DNA from: Pelotomaculum sp. UBA1371
GTDB lineage: Bacteria; Bacillota; Desulfotomaculia; Desulfotomaculales; Pelotomaculaceae
Reading direction: 5' to 3'
DNA: 6,939 nucleotides
Assembly: GCA_002305915.1 (NCBI GenBank)
Contig: DBRJ01000050.1
Location: 1-6,939 of the forward strand
The notes beneath the pieces were generated by a model. That model was not told the origin of the DNA and did not search any database. It worked only from the letters and a program-made list of their open reading frames with translations. This document shows, in pieces, positions 1 through 6,529 of this stretch. Position 1 is the first letter of the stretch, and each line of letters begins with the position of its first letter. Both the position numbers and the translations under genes were made by a program.

Positions 1-1394
1 CCAATAGCGGCATGAACGGCTGGATGTACAAAGTGAACGGCGCTGTGCCCATGGTGCCGGCGAAGGACAAGCTGTTGAGCAAAGGAGACGAGGTGGTCTG
101 GTGGTACAGCACGGACATGGGATCCACAGGTCCGGACTTCGGCGGCGGGAACGGAAGTACGGATGCCGGCTCCGGCTCCGTTGCGGAAGTGCTGAAAAAC
201 AAACTTATTGAAGACCTGGACTTGCCCCCGGAATTGTATGGCTCAGAGGAGGCTCTGGAGGCTTTAGGAAATCTGGCCGGTCTGCTGGGTTTAGAGCAGG
301 GGACAACAGAGATGGGACCTCTTGGAGAGGCGGCCGTGGCTGTAGTTGTTGTGGGTACAGGAAAAGCTGCAGATAGACCCGGGTTTTTACAAATTAAGAA
401 TGAGCTGGCCGGAAATCCTGTGGACCTGGCCGTGGAAATAGATGCCTCCAGGACTACTCTAATAGCGGACGAACTGGGTGAAATAGGTCTGTTAATTCCA
501 GAGGGAGCATTCAGCAAGGATTTGACGGTCACAATTAAAAAGGCGGTTGCCGGGTCGCCGGAGGACGGTGCGGAAAACAGCGGACCGCCGCCTGCACCTG
601 CGGGTTACTGTCAGCTAACGTCAGTGTACAGTCTGGGACCGGAGGATGCCGGGTTTATTAAGCCGGCGACACTGGCTGTGAGATTAGCCATACCGCCGCC
701 AGTCAGGCCGGATAAAATTGTTTTAGCCCGGTGTGACCGGGAAAATAAGATCTGGCTCGCTGTTCCTGCAGTGGTAGATGTTGAGCATGCAGTAATTTTA
801 GGCAGAATAGATCGCTTTACAGAGTTTGCCGTTCTGGCCGGGCAGGAGAGAAGGGGCTTTGAAGATGTAAATGGTACGGATTGCGGCTGGGCCAAGGAAC
901 CAGTGGAGTTGCTGGCCGGAGCCGGCGTGGTGGAGGGCTTTGAAGGGTGTTTCGAGCCGCACCGGCCGATCACAAGGGCAGAACTGACTAAAGTCCTGGT
1001 TAAGGGCCTGGGCATTCAGGAGGCAGCCGGTGCTGCTATGTCCTTTAAAGACATCACCGGACAGGATGCGTTTTCCGGCTACATTGCCGCAGCAGTTGAG
1101 GCGGGGCTGGTCAGAGGGTACGAAGACCATACCTTCCGCCCGGAAAGGGCCGTTACCAGGGAGGAAGCGGTCACGATCCTGGCGCGGGGACTTGGCCTGC
1201 CCGAACCTTCCGGGGAAATGCCGGAATTTGCTGACGCCTCTGAGATTTCCCCCTGGGCGACAGACAGCGTGGCCGCAGCAGTTTCCGCCGGCCTGGTCAG
1301 GGGTTACCCCGACAACACCTTCCGGCCCGGGAGAACCGTTACCAGAGCGGAATGCGCGGTGCTGGTTTACCGGGCCCTGTTTCCCGGGGAATAA
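1..1394 (+). CDS. SLH-anchored surface protein with DUF4430 domain (5' partial)
   Basis: The reading frame is open to the left edge (first full codon at base 3, N-S-G before the ATG at base 12), so the true start is outside the window and that ATG is probably internal. The visible protein begins inside a DUF4430/transcobalamin-like C-terminal domain: GWMYKVNG then GDEVVWWYS, the same motifs as in the next gene. A Gly/Ser linker and a short acidic stretch follow. Bases about 429-839 encode a ZU5-like beta domain (LLIPEGAF, then VYSLGPEDAGFIKPATL, ending FTEFAVL). Three SLH repeats end the protein, at about 858-1007, 1044-1193 and 1227-1382; repeats 2 and 3 carry the typical GLVRGY and TFRP motifs followed by a VTR motif. 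SLH triplets bind secondary cell-wall polymer, so the protein should sit on the outer surface. Inferred role: surface ligand capture for the downstream ECF importer. Domain calls are firm except ZU5, which is moderate. Confidence 0.88.
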   Translation, partial: NSGMNGWMYKVNGAVPMVPAKDKLLSKGDEVVWWYSTDMGSTGPDFGGGNGSTDAGSGSVAEVLKNKLIEDLDLPPELYGSEEALEALGNLAGLLGLEQGTTEMGPLGEAAVAVVVVGTGKAADRPGFLQIKNELAGNPVDLAVEIDASRTTLIADELGEIGLLIPEGAFSKDLTVTIKKAVAGSPEDGAENSGPPPAPAGYCQLTSVYSLGPEDAGFIKPATLAVRLAIPPPVRPDKIVLARCDRENKIWLAVPAVVDVEHAVILGRIDRFTEFAVLAGQERRGFEDVNGTDCGWAKEPVELLAGAGVVEGFEGCFEPHRPITRAELTKVLVKGLGIQEAAGAAMSFKDITGQDAFSGYIAAAVEAGLVRGYEDHTFRPERAVTREEAVTILARGLGLPEPSGEMPEFADASEISPWATDSVAAAVSAGLVRGYPDNTFRPGRTVTRAECAVLVYRALFPGE

Positions 1395-1506
1395 CATGCA
1401 GCATTTTACAGGTCAGGTCTTTAGCCCCTTGGGGTTGCCATCGCTGAAGAAGGGCTCTCCCGGGCAGGAAACAGGGTAGGGGCAAGCCAAAGAAAGGAAG
1501 TTCGGT
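1395..1506 (+). other. Intergenic gap with weak inverted repeat, no terminator
   Basis: The 112-base gap holds a long-range 6-bp complement, GCCCCT (1424-1429) with AGGGGC (1478-1483), enclosing a G/C-rich stretch. No stem followed by a T-run is present, so transcription probably continues into the next gene. I recognise no small gene or known RNA here. Confidence 0.35.
1493..1498 (+). promoter_or_regulatory. Ribosome binding site for the DUF4430 lipoprotein
   Basis: AAAGGA lies 8 bases before the GTG at 1507. It supports GTG as the start and places the lipoprotein signal at the N-terminus. Confidence 0.7.
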
Positions 1507-2154
1507 GTGGGTAAAAAAGCTATATGCATTTGTTTCCTTATAATATTAGCGTTGTTAACTTTGTTTGGCTGTGGAATTGTCACGAACCAGTCAGGGAACA
1601 GTACGCCGGGGAGCGAAGTAGATGGAGGTTCTGTCCCTGCCGGAAGCAGTCAATCCGCCATCCCTGCAGAAAGCCCGCCCGGCCGGAGCACTTCTCCGGG
1701 ATTTGCTGCCGGGGAGAATGAAGCTGAACCGGCAGCTCCTGCTGCACCGGTTCAATCTGCCGGAGCTGCCCCCATAGCCCCGGCGGTCCCGGACAGCGAT
1801 GCGGTTGAGGTGAATATTGTGGTGGTGGGAAGTGACGGCGAAGTGCTTTTCGGACCATCCAGCGTCAAACTGAAAGAGAAGGAAGGCTGGGGAGTAACCG
1901 CCCTGGGAGCCCTTGAGGCAACAGGAGTGTCTTACGAGGTTTCCAAAAGGTGGCCGGATTTCGTTGAAACTATCGCCGGACAGCGCAATAAGGGACAGGC
2001 AGGATGGCTGTACAAGGTCAATGAAGAAGTTCCGCTGGTTGCTGCTGGAAAAAAGCAACTGGCGGCCGGCGACAGGGTTATCTGGTGGTACAGCAGGAGC
2101 ATCAATAACCCTGCTCCCGTCTGGGAGCAGTTTGTAAAATCAACTGAACAATAA
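1507..2154 (+). CDS. DUF4430 (transcobalamin-like C-terminal) lipoprotein
   Basis: A 215-residue exported lipoprotein that starts with GTG. Residues 1-21 form a signal peptide (KK at 3-4, then a hydrophobic core), with a lipobox-like LFGC and the modified Cys at 22. Phe at position -2 is unusual but tolerable. Residues about 25-98 are a Ser/Pro/Ala/Gly-rich tether without predicted fold. Residues about 99-198 are one DUF4430 domain: a strand at VEVNIVVVG, then GWGVTALGALEATG, then GWLYKVN (166-172) and GDRVIWWYS (188-196). In vertebrate transcobalamin and intrinsic factor this fold is the small beta domain that closes over cobalamin. The gene is a paralogue of the domain at the start of the window but is anchored to membrane lipid instead of the cell wall, and it is followed by a gene for the partner alpha6/alpha6 fold. 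Domain call strong; ligand inferred. Confidence 0.9.
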   Translation: MGKKAICICFLIILALLTLFGCGIVTNQSGNSTPGSEVDGGSVPAGSSQSAIPAESPPGRSTSPGFAAGENEAEPAAPAAPVQSAGAAPIAPAVPDSDAVEVNIVVVGSDGEVLFGPSSVKLKEKEGWGVTALGALEATGVSYEVSKRWPDFVETIAGQRNKGQAGWLYKVNEEVPLVAAGKKQLAAGDRVIWWYSRSINNPAPVWEQFVKSTEQ

Positions 2155-2305
2155 TACCATCGCTGCTGTTCCGTTGTCGAAGGGATTAATCCGGATTGGT
2201 TACGGGACTGGCACGGTCTTTGTGCCAGGAGCATGGAACAACAGGGGCAGGTGTTAATCTGTTTGGGCCCAGTGACAATAATCAAAGTCCTGGAGGTGTA
2301 TTGAG
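2155..2305 (+). other. Intergenic gap with hairpin and palindrome
   Basis: The 151-base gap contains a perfect 7-bp stem, CTGGCAC (2208-2214) with GTGCCAG (2222-2228), and a 7-base loop. A 10-bp palindrome AATCCGGATT lies at 2188-2197. No T-run follows the hairpin, so it is not a classical terminator. The palindrome could be an operator or chance. No convincing promoter hexamers or small gene are seen. Confidence 0.4.
2292..2296 (+). promoter_or_regulatory. Strong ribosome binding site for the alpha6/alpha6 protein
   Basis: GGAGG lies 9 bases before the TTG at 2306. It decides the start, since no in-frame ATG occurs before residue 121. Confidence 0.8.
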
Positions 2306-3703
2306 TTGTTTGGAAGAAAAAATGCCCAAAGTATTTTGGCGGCGGCAGCAGTCTTTCTGGTCTTGCTGTTTCTTACTACGGCCACCGGCGCCGCAGCGGC
2401 AACAGATGTGCAGACGGAGCTGGACAGGACTGCCGATTATCTGCTGGCCCTGGAAAAAGCGCAGGGGACTCCTTTGTCACCCTGGAGCTATGTGGCCCTG
2501 GCCTGTGCCGGTAAGGACCTGGCGGGTACGAAGGTTCTGCAATTGTGCGTTGAGGAGTTGGAAACATTGGAATCAGGTGATTTGAATGATTACTGCATTC
2601 TGGTATTGACCCTGCTGGCTGCCGGGGAAAATCCCTATAATTACCAGGGCCGTAATCTAGTGCAAATGATCAGGGACTCCCAGCTTCCCAGCGGAAAATT
2701 TGCAGACTCTATTGACCGCAGCGGGTTTGGCGACAGGGGAGAGCAGCTCCTGGCCAACGCTCACATCTGGGCGCTGCTGGCCTTGCATGCGGCCGGGTCC
2801 GGGATCCCGGACGCCCCGAAGGCCGGACAGTGGCTTGTGGAAACCCAGCATCCAAACGGCAGCTTCAACTGGAACCTGGCGGACCAAAAGCCGGACGTGG
2901 ACTCCACCGGAGCTGCGCTGATGGCCCTCGGCGTTCTGGGTGAAACCAGGGAAAGCCCTGTTGTCCGGAAGGCGCTGGAATACCTGCAAAGCGCCCAGGA
3001 GAATGATGGTGGTTTTTCTTCCTGGGGTGCAGCAAATCCTGAATCCTGCGCCATGGTTATTCTGGGGCTGCTGGCGGTGGAAGTTGATCCCGGGGAAAAG
3101 GAATGGACCAGGCCGGGCGGTAACCCCGTCGAGGCCATGCTCAGCTACCAGCTGCCGGACGGTTCCTTCGAGCACATCAAGGGTATGGGCAGTAATTTAA
3201 TGGCCACGGAACAGGCGCTGTTGGCCCTGTCTGCCCTCCATTCCGGGCATAACCCGGTTGACCTTCTGAAAAAGGCCGCAACCGGTTCTTCCAAAGACAG
3301 TTTTCCGGAGCGGGAGATCCGGTTTAAACCTGGAGAGGCCGGGTATGTGGTCGGCATCCGGGGGCAAAAACAGTTTCTGGAGGCCGATGCCGTGCCCTTC
3401 CTGAGGGACGGCCGGACTTTTGTCCCCGTTCGCTACCTGGCCCTGGCCCTGGGTGTCCCGGAAGGAAACATCAACTGGTCGCCCGCAAGCCAAAAAGTAA
3501 CCCTGGCCAATTATTCCGGCACAGTTTCCTTGACCGTAGGTTCAAATATCTTGGATAACGGCGGCCGGCCTGTAAAGATGGATGTTGAGCCGCTTTTACT
3601 GCCCCCCGGCCGTGTTTACCTGCCGGCCCGCTATGTGGCAGAGGCCTTCGGGTACCTGGTAAATTGGGATGAGCAGGAACAGGCTGTGGTCATTTCCAGG
3701 TGA
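2306..3703 (+). CDS. Secreted prenyltransferase-like alpha6/alpha6 protein with copper amine oxidase N-type domain
   Basis: A 465-residue exported protein that starts with TTG. Residues 1-32 are a signal peptide (basic GRK, a hydrophobic core, and cleavage expected near ATGAAAA). Residues about 33-325 form a terpenoid-cyclase/prenyltransferase toroid, shown by four repeats of a Q-x-x-x-G-x-F motif: QLPSGKF (126), QHPNGSF (181), QENDGGF (231) and QLPDGSF (282), spaced 50-55 residues apart, with helices of the ALLALHAAG type between. DVDST (197-201) resembles the DxDD motif of squalene-hopene cyclases but lacks the last Asp, so a cyclase reaction is unlikely. Residues about 348-465 are a copper-amine-oxidase N-terminal-type domain with two half-repeats (GRTFVPVRYLALALG and GRVYLPARYVAEAFG), usually a non-catalytic surface module. 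The toroid is the fold of the large domain of transcobalamin. Its place between DUF4430 genes and an ECF importer suggests ligand capture, an inference. Confidence 0.9.
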   Translation: MFGRKNAQSILAAAAVFLVLLFLTTATGAAAATDVQTELDRTADYLLALEKAQGTPLSPWSYVALACAGKDLAGTKVLQLCVEELETLESGDLNDYCILVLTLLAAGENPYNYQGRNLVQMIRDSQLPSGKFADSIDRSGFGDRGEQLLANAHIWALLALHAAGSGIPDAPKAGQWLVETQHPNGSFNWNLADQKPDVDSTGAALMALGVLGETRESPVVRKALEYLQSAQENDGGFSSWGAANPESCAMVILGLLAVEVDPGEKEWTRPGGNPVEAMLSYQLPDGSFEHIKGMGSNLMATEQALLALSALHSGHNPVDLLKKAATGSSKDSFPEREIRFKPGEAGYVVGIRGQKQFLEADAVPFLRDGRTFVPVRYLALALGVPEGNINWSPASQKVTLANYSGTVSLTVGSNILDNGGRPVKMDVEPLLLPPGRVYLPARYVAEAFGYLVNWDEQEQAVVISR

Positions 3704-3896
3704 ACCGGTCCGCAAGGCGACGAGTTTCATAACTGGAATCCGTTACCCTGGTTGGCAGGGGGAAGACCGGGTATAACTTGTATTGGGGCAGGTCTGTACC
3801 GGTGCATCCCGCACCTGCACTCAGCCGGTAAATAAACAATTGTTTTGCTTCTTGAGCCTGGATATGTGTTCTTGTTTAAAAAAAGGGGTTTTGAAC
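3704..3896 (+). other. Structured intergenic region before ecfT
   Basis: This is the longest gap (193 bases to the chosen ecfT start). It is rich in complementary segments. CCGGTC (3705-3710) pairs with GACCGG (3765-3770), enclosing the hairpin CCCTG/CAGGG (3746-3750/3756-3760). Further on are GGTGC/GCACC (3801-3805/3811-3815), GCAGGT/ACCTGC (3788-3793/3813-3818) and TACCGG/CCGGTA (3797-3802/3825-3830). The last two pairings interleave, so they could form a pseudoknot or alternative states. A frame is open from a TTG at 3783 into ecfT, but it has no ribosome binding site there and the extra residues are Cys-rich and unlike EcfT. It may be a structured leader RNA of unknown class. I could not match it to a known riboswitch. 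Confidence 0.4.
3882..3888 (+). promoter_or_regulatory. Ribosome binding site for ecfT
   Basis: AAAGGGG lies 8 bases before the TTG at 3897. It is too close to the TTG at 3891 and downstream of the ATG at 3864, so it favours 3897. Confidence 0.55.
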
Positions 3897-4829
3897 TTGC
3901 TTTTGGACAGTTTTTATTACAAGGAAAAGGGACTTTTTTTGCAGAGCCTGCACCCCGGGGCAGCAGTTACCTTAATCCTTGTTTTTCTCCTGCAGGTCCT
4001 GGTATTTTCCCATCCGCTTTACCTGGCCGGGAGCTTTGTGGTGATTCTCCTGACAATTTGGGCGGCGGACGGTTTAAAAGCCCTGAAGAATTACCTGAAG
4101 TTCGCCCTGTGGGTGGTTTTATTGGTCCTGGCCATTAACCCCCTGGTGAATCAAAGTGGAAATACAGTGCTCTGGCAGAGTCCGCACTTGCCCCTGGCCG
4201 GCCGGCTGTCTGTTACCCTGGAAGCAGTTTTGTACGGAGCGGCCATGGGCCTTCGCCTTTTGAACATAGTGGTAATTTTTTGTTTGTACAACCTCATTGT
4301 TCATCCGGACAGGATCTTAAACATGATTTCCCGTTTTGCCCACAAGCCTGCACTGGTCATTTCCCTATCCACCAGGTTATTGCCGGTACTGGCTGCTTCA
4401 CTTAACAACATCCGGGAGGCCCAGCAGTTGAGAGGGGTGGATTTCAGTGATGGGAGCCTGAAAAAGCGGGTGGGCAGGTACACAGCCATGCTTAACGTTT
4501 TAATGATTTCCTCGCTTGAAGATTCGCTGCAAATAGCTGAGGCAATGCAGGCGCGTGCTTTCGGCAGCGGTCCCCGTTCCATTTACCGGCGCGACCTGTT
4601 CCGTCCCCGGGACGGTCTTTGCCTGGCCGGGAGCATTTTTTCCCTGGGCGCTGCTGTTTACTGCATAATTAACGATCTGGGAAGCTATACCTTTTTTCCT
4701 CAGCTGGGCAGCCTTTTCAGCAATGCTGCCTCCTTGCCCGCCCTGGGGGCTGTACTGAGCGGGTTGACCCTGCCGGCTTTACTGAGTTGGGGGTGGAACC
4801 GGTGCCGTTATTTAAAATTGAAAATCTGA
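3897..4829 (+). CDS. ecfT: ECF transporter transmembrane coupling subunit EcfT
   Basis: EcfT is the membrane scaffold that links the S subunit to the two ATPases in energy-coupling factor importers. With the TTG at 3897 the product has 310 residues, beginning M-L-L-D-S-F-Y-Y-K-E-K-G. Hydrophobic segments lie at about 23-38, 42-57, 67-82 and 114-134, with two more near the C-terminus (about 244-259 and 278-297). Between them is the cytoplasmic coupling region with the two family motifs: EAQQLRGVDF (from 174) and EAMQARAFGSG (from 215). Their Arg residues sit in the ATPase grooves in known structures. The length is slightly above the usual 250-280 because of the C-terminal helices. Starts at 3864 (ATG) and 3783 (TTG) are possible but have no ribosome binding site. 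The end overlaps the ATPase gene, which suggests translational coupling. The family call is strong; the start is moderate. Confidence 0.9.
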   Translation: MLLDSFYYKEKGLFLQSLHPGAAVTLILVFLLQVLVFSHPLYLAGSFVVILLTIWAADGLKALKNYLKFALWVVLLVLAINPLVNQSGNTVLWQSPHLPLAGRLSVTLEAVLYGAAMGLRLLNIVVIFCLYNLIVHPDRILNMISRFAHKPALVISLSTRLLPVLAASLNNIREAQQLRGVDFSDGSLKKRVGRYTAMLNVLMISSLEDSLQIAEAMQARAFGSGPRSIYRRDLFRPRDGLCLAGSIFSLGAAVYCIINDLGSYTFFPQLGSLFSNAASLPALGAVLSGLTLPALLSWGWNRCRYLKLKI

Positions 4830-6502
4830 CTTATTACTACCCTGACGCTCCCCGGCCGGCCCTCCAAAACATCAATCTGGTTATTGAAGAAGGGGAGTTT
4901 TTGCTTGTTGTGGGCGGCTCCGGCTCGGGAAAGTCCTCCCTGGCCCGTTTACTGGCGGGGTTGATCCCTGATTTTTACGGGGGCAGGATTGGCGGCAGGG
5001 TCCTTTTTAAAGGGCAGGACATCCGGCATGTGGACAGGCGTAGCCTGGCCGGGGAAGTTGGTATTGTTTTTCAGGATCCTGAAAAACAGCTTGTTATGAC
5101 CGGCGTCGAGGGGGAAATTGCCTTTGGCCTGGAAAACTTGAGCTTGCCTCAGGCCGAAATGTTTCGCCGGGTGGCCGAAATCCTGGGCTTTTTCGGCCTC
5201 GCCCGGCACAAGACAGAGTTTACCGCCAGCCTGTCCGGCGGGCAGAAGCAAAAACTGGCCCTGGCCTCGGTTCTGGCCATGCAGCCGCGGGTACTGATCC
5301 TGGACGAACCTACTTCTCAATTGGATCCGGCAGCCGCCGAGGAATTCTTCAACCTGGTCAGACAATTGAACGAAGAGATGAATTATACCATCGTCCTGGT
5401 GGAACAGCGTCTGGAACGCTGCTTTCATCTGGCCGACCGGGTGGTGATCATGGAGCAGGGACAAATTGTCAATGTAAGTCCTCCGGGGGATTCGGCTGCC
5501 TGGCAAGTAGCAAACAATTTTTCCTATATCCCGCCCGTGGCAGCTTTTTTTGCCTGCCTGAAGGCGCCTGTTGTGCCCCTCACTGTAAAGGAAGGGCGGA
5601 GACTGTTAAATAAATACAAGCTATTCCCGGAGCAGGAGGGCAAGCAAAAGGTAATTCCAGCGGGGACAGCAGGGAAAGCGCCCGGAGGGAGAGGTGCGCC
5701 GGCCGTTGAGGTGAAAGGGTTATGGTTTAGTTATCCCAACGGCCGGGAGACACTGCGCGATATTAACCTGCACATCGCCCCCGGGGAATTCGTTGCCCTG
5801 ATGGGTGAAAACGCAGCCGGCAAGACCACCCTGCTCAAGCATCTTGCCGGGCTTTTAAAGCCATGGCGGGGAAAGGTTCTGGTAGCTGGTCTTGATCCCC
5901 TGAAGGTTAAGCCACGGCAACTGGCCCGGGTCGTAGGCTATCTCTCCCAGAATCCCGGCGACTATCTTTTTCAAGATACGGTGGAAGAAGAGCTGGGCTT
6001 TACCCTGTCCAACCTGGGTCTCCCCGGCAACGGAAGGGTTGAAGGAATGCTTGAGAAAATGAAATTGACCTGCTGCCAGGGATTTAATCCCAGGGATTTG
6101 AGCAGCGGCGAAAGGCAGCGGGTGGCCCTTGCTTCAGTGATGGTGCAAGGTCCGCAACTCTTATTGCTTGATGAACCCACCCGGGGTGTCGACTACGGTC
6201 TTAAAGCCGGTCTGGGCAGCTTGCTGCGCAAGGTGGCGGCGGAGGGAACAGCTGTATTAATGGTAACCCACGATGTGGAATTTGCAGCGGAATATGCCGA
6301 CCGCATTGTGATGCTTTTTGACGGCAGGATTGCCTGTGACGGTCCAAAGCATGAGGTGCTGTGCAGTTCGATGTTTTACGCGCCGCAGCTGAGCAGGTTG
6401 TTCAGGGATGTCCGCAGCGGCGTGCTTACTTTGAGGGAAGCGCTGGAATTTATGGGAATACGGAAGATTTACCCGGGGGATTGTGATGATAGCTTGGTTT
6501 AA
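4802..6502 (+). CDS. ecfA: Fused double ATPase of an ECF transporter (EcfA-EcfA')
   Basis: Two ABC ATPase domains in one chain drive the ECF importer; usually they are two proteins. With GTG at 4802 the product has 566 residues. Domain 1: Walker A GGSGSGKS (38-45), Q-loop Gln 91, signature LSGGQ (144-148), Walker B Asp168-Glu169, but Gln 202 (VEQRLE) where the switch His is expected. A linker covers about 225-300. Domain 2: Walker A GENAAGKT (335-342), Q-loop Gln 383, signature LSSGE (433-437), Walker B Asp457-Glu458, switch His 490 (VTHD). The start is uncertain: TTG 4787 and GTG 4793 are in frame, but 4802 has the G-rich GGGGGTGGA just upstream and gives the usual short leader before FKIENLTYYYP. 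It overlaps ecfT by 28 bases. The dedicated order T-A-S suggests a single-substrate ECF system. The family call is very strong. Confidence 0.94.
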   Translation: MPLFKIENLTYYYPDAPRPALQNINLVIEEGEFLLVVGGSGSGKSSLARLLAGLIPDFYGGRIGGRVLFKGQDIRHVDRRSLAGEVGIVFQDPEKQLVMTGVEGEIAFGLENLSLPQAEMFRRVAEILGFFGLARHKTEFTASLSGGQKQKLALASVLAMQPRVLILDEPTSQLDPAAAEEFFNLVRQLNEEMNYTIVLVEQRLERCFHLADRVVIMEQGQIVNVSPPGDSAAWQVANNFSYIPPVAAFFACLKAPVVPLTVKEGRRLLNKYKLFPEQEGKQKVIPAGTAGKAPGGRGAPAVEVKGLWFSYPNGRETLRDINLHIAPGEFVALMGENAAGKTTLLKHLAGLLKPWRGKVLVAGLDPLKVKPRQLARVVGYLSQNPGDYLFQDTVEEELGFTLSNLGLPGNGRVEGMLEKMKLTCCQGFNPRDLSSGERQRVALASVMVQGPQLLLLDEPTRGVDYGLKAGLGSLLRKVAAEGTAVLMVTHDVEFAAEYADRIVMLFDGRIACDGPKHEVLCSSMFYAPQLSRLFRDVRSGVLTLREALEFMGIRKIYPGDCDDSLV

Positions 6503-6512
6503 TGAGGAAAAA

Positions 6513-6519
6513 GAGGGGG
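6513..6519 (+). promoter_or_regulatory. Ribosome binding site for the S subunit
   Basis: GAGGGGG lies 10 bases before the TTG at 6530. It directly abuts the out-of-frame ATG at 6520, so it fits the TTG better. Confidence 0.55.
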
Positions 6520-6529
6520 ATGAAGAATA

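Noticed and set aside
611..1397. Long open frames on the minus strand within gene 1 (611-1015 and 798-1397)
   Set aside because: They lie antisense to well-defined SLH and ZU5-like coding sequence, have no recognisable domain, and are expected in GC-rich genes.
1395..1506. Cobalamin riboswitch in the first gap (CAGGAAAC resembles part of the B12 box)
   Set aside because: Only a short fragment matches; the conserved core elements are absent and the gap is too short for a full riboswitch.
2306..3280. Squalene-hopene or other terpene cyclase activity for the toroid
   Set aside because: The DxDD motif is incomplete (DVDST), the toroid is shorter than true cyclases, and the protein is exported without terpene genes nearby.
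3752..3777. Promoter-like TTGGCA (3752) and TATAAC (3772) before ecfT
   Set aside because: The hexamers resemble consensus but the spacer is only 14 bases, short of the usual 16-18, so a promoter is not supported by sequence alone.
270..5055. Repeated 8-mer CTGGCCGG, about eight copies on the plus strand only
   Set aside because: Each copy lies in a coding frame and encodes Leu-Ala-Gly, so codon preference explains both the count and the strand bias.
4949..5506. A 185-codon minus-strand open frame opposite ecfA
   Set aside because: The plus strand here encodes Walker A, Q-loop, signature and Walker B motifs; the antisense product shows no family features.
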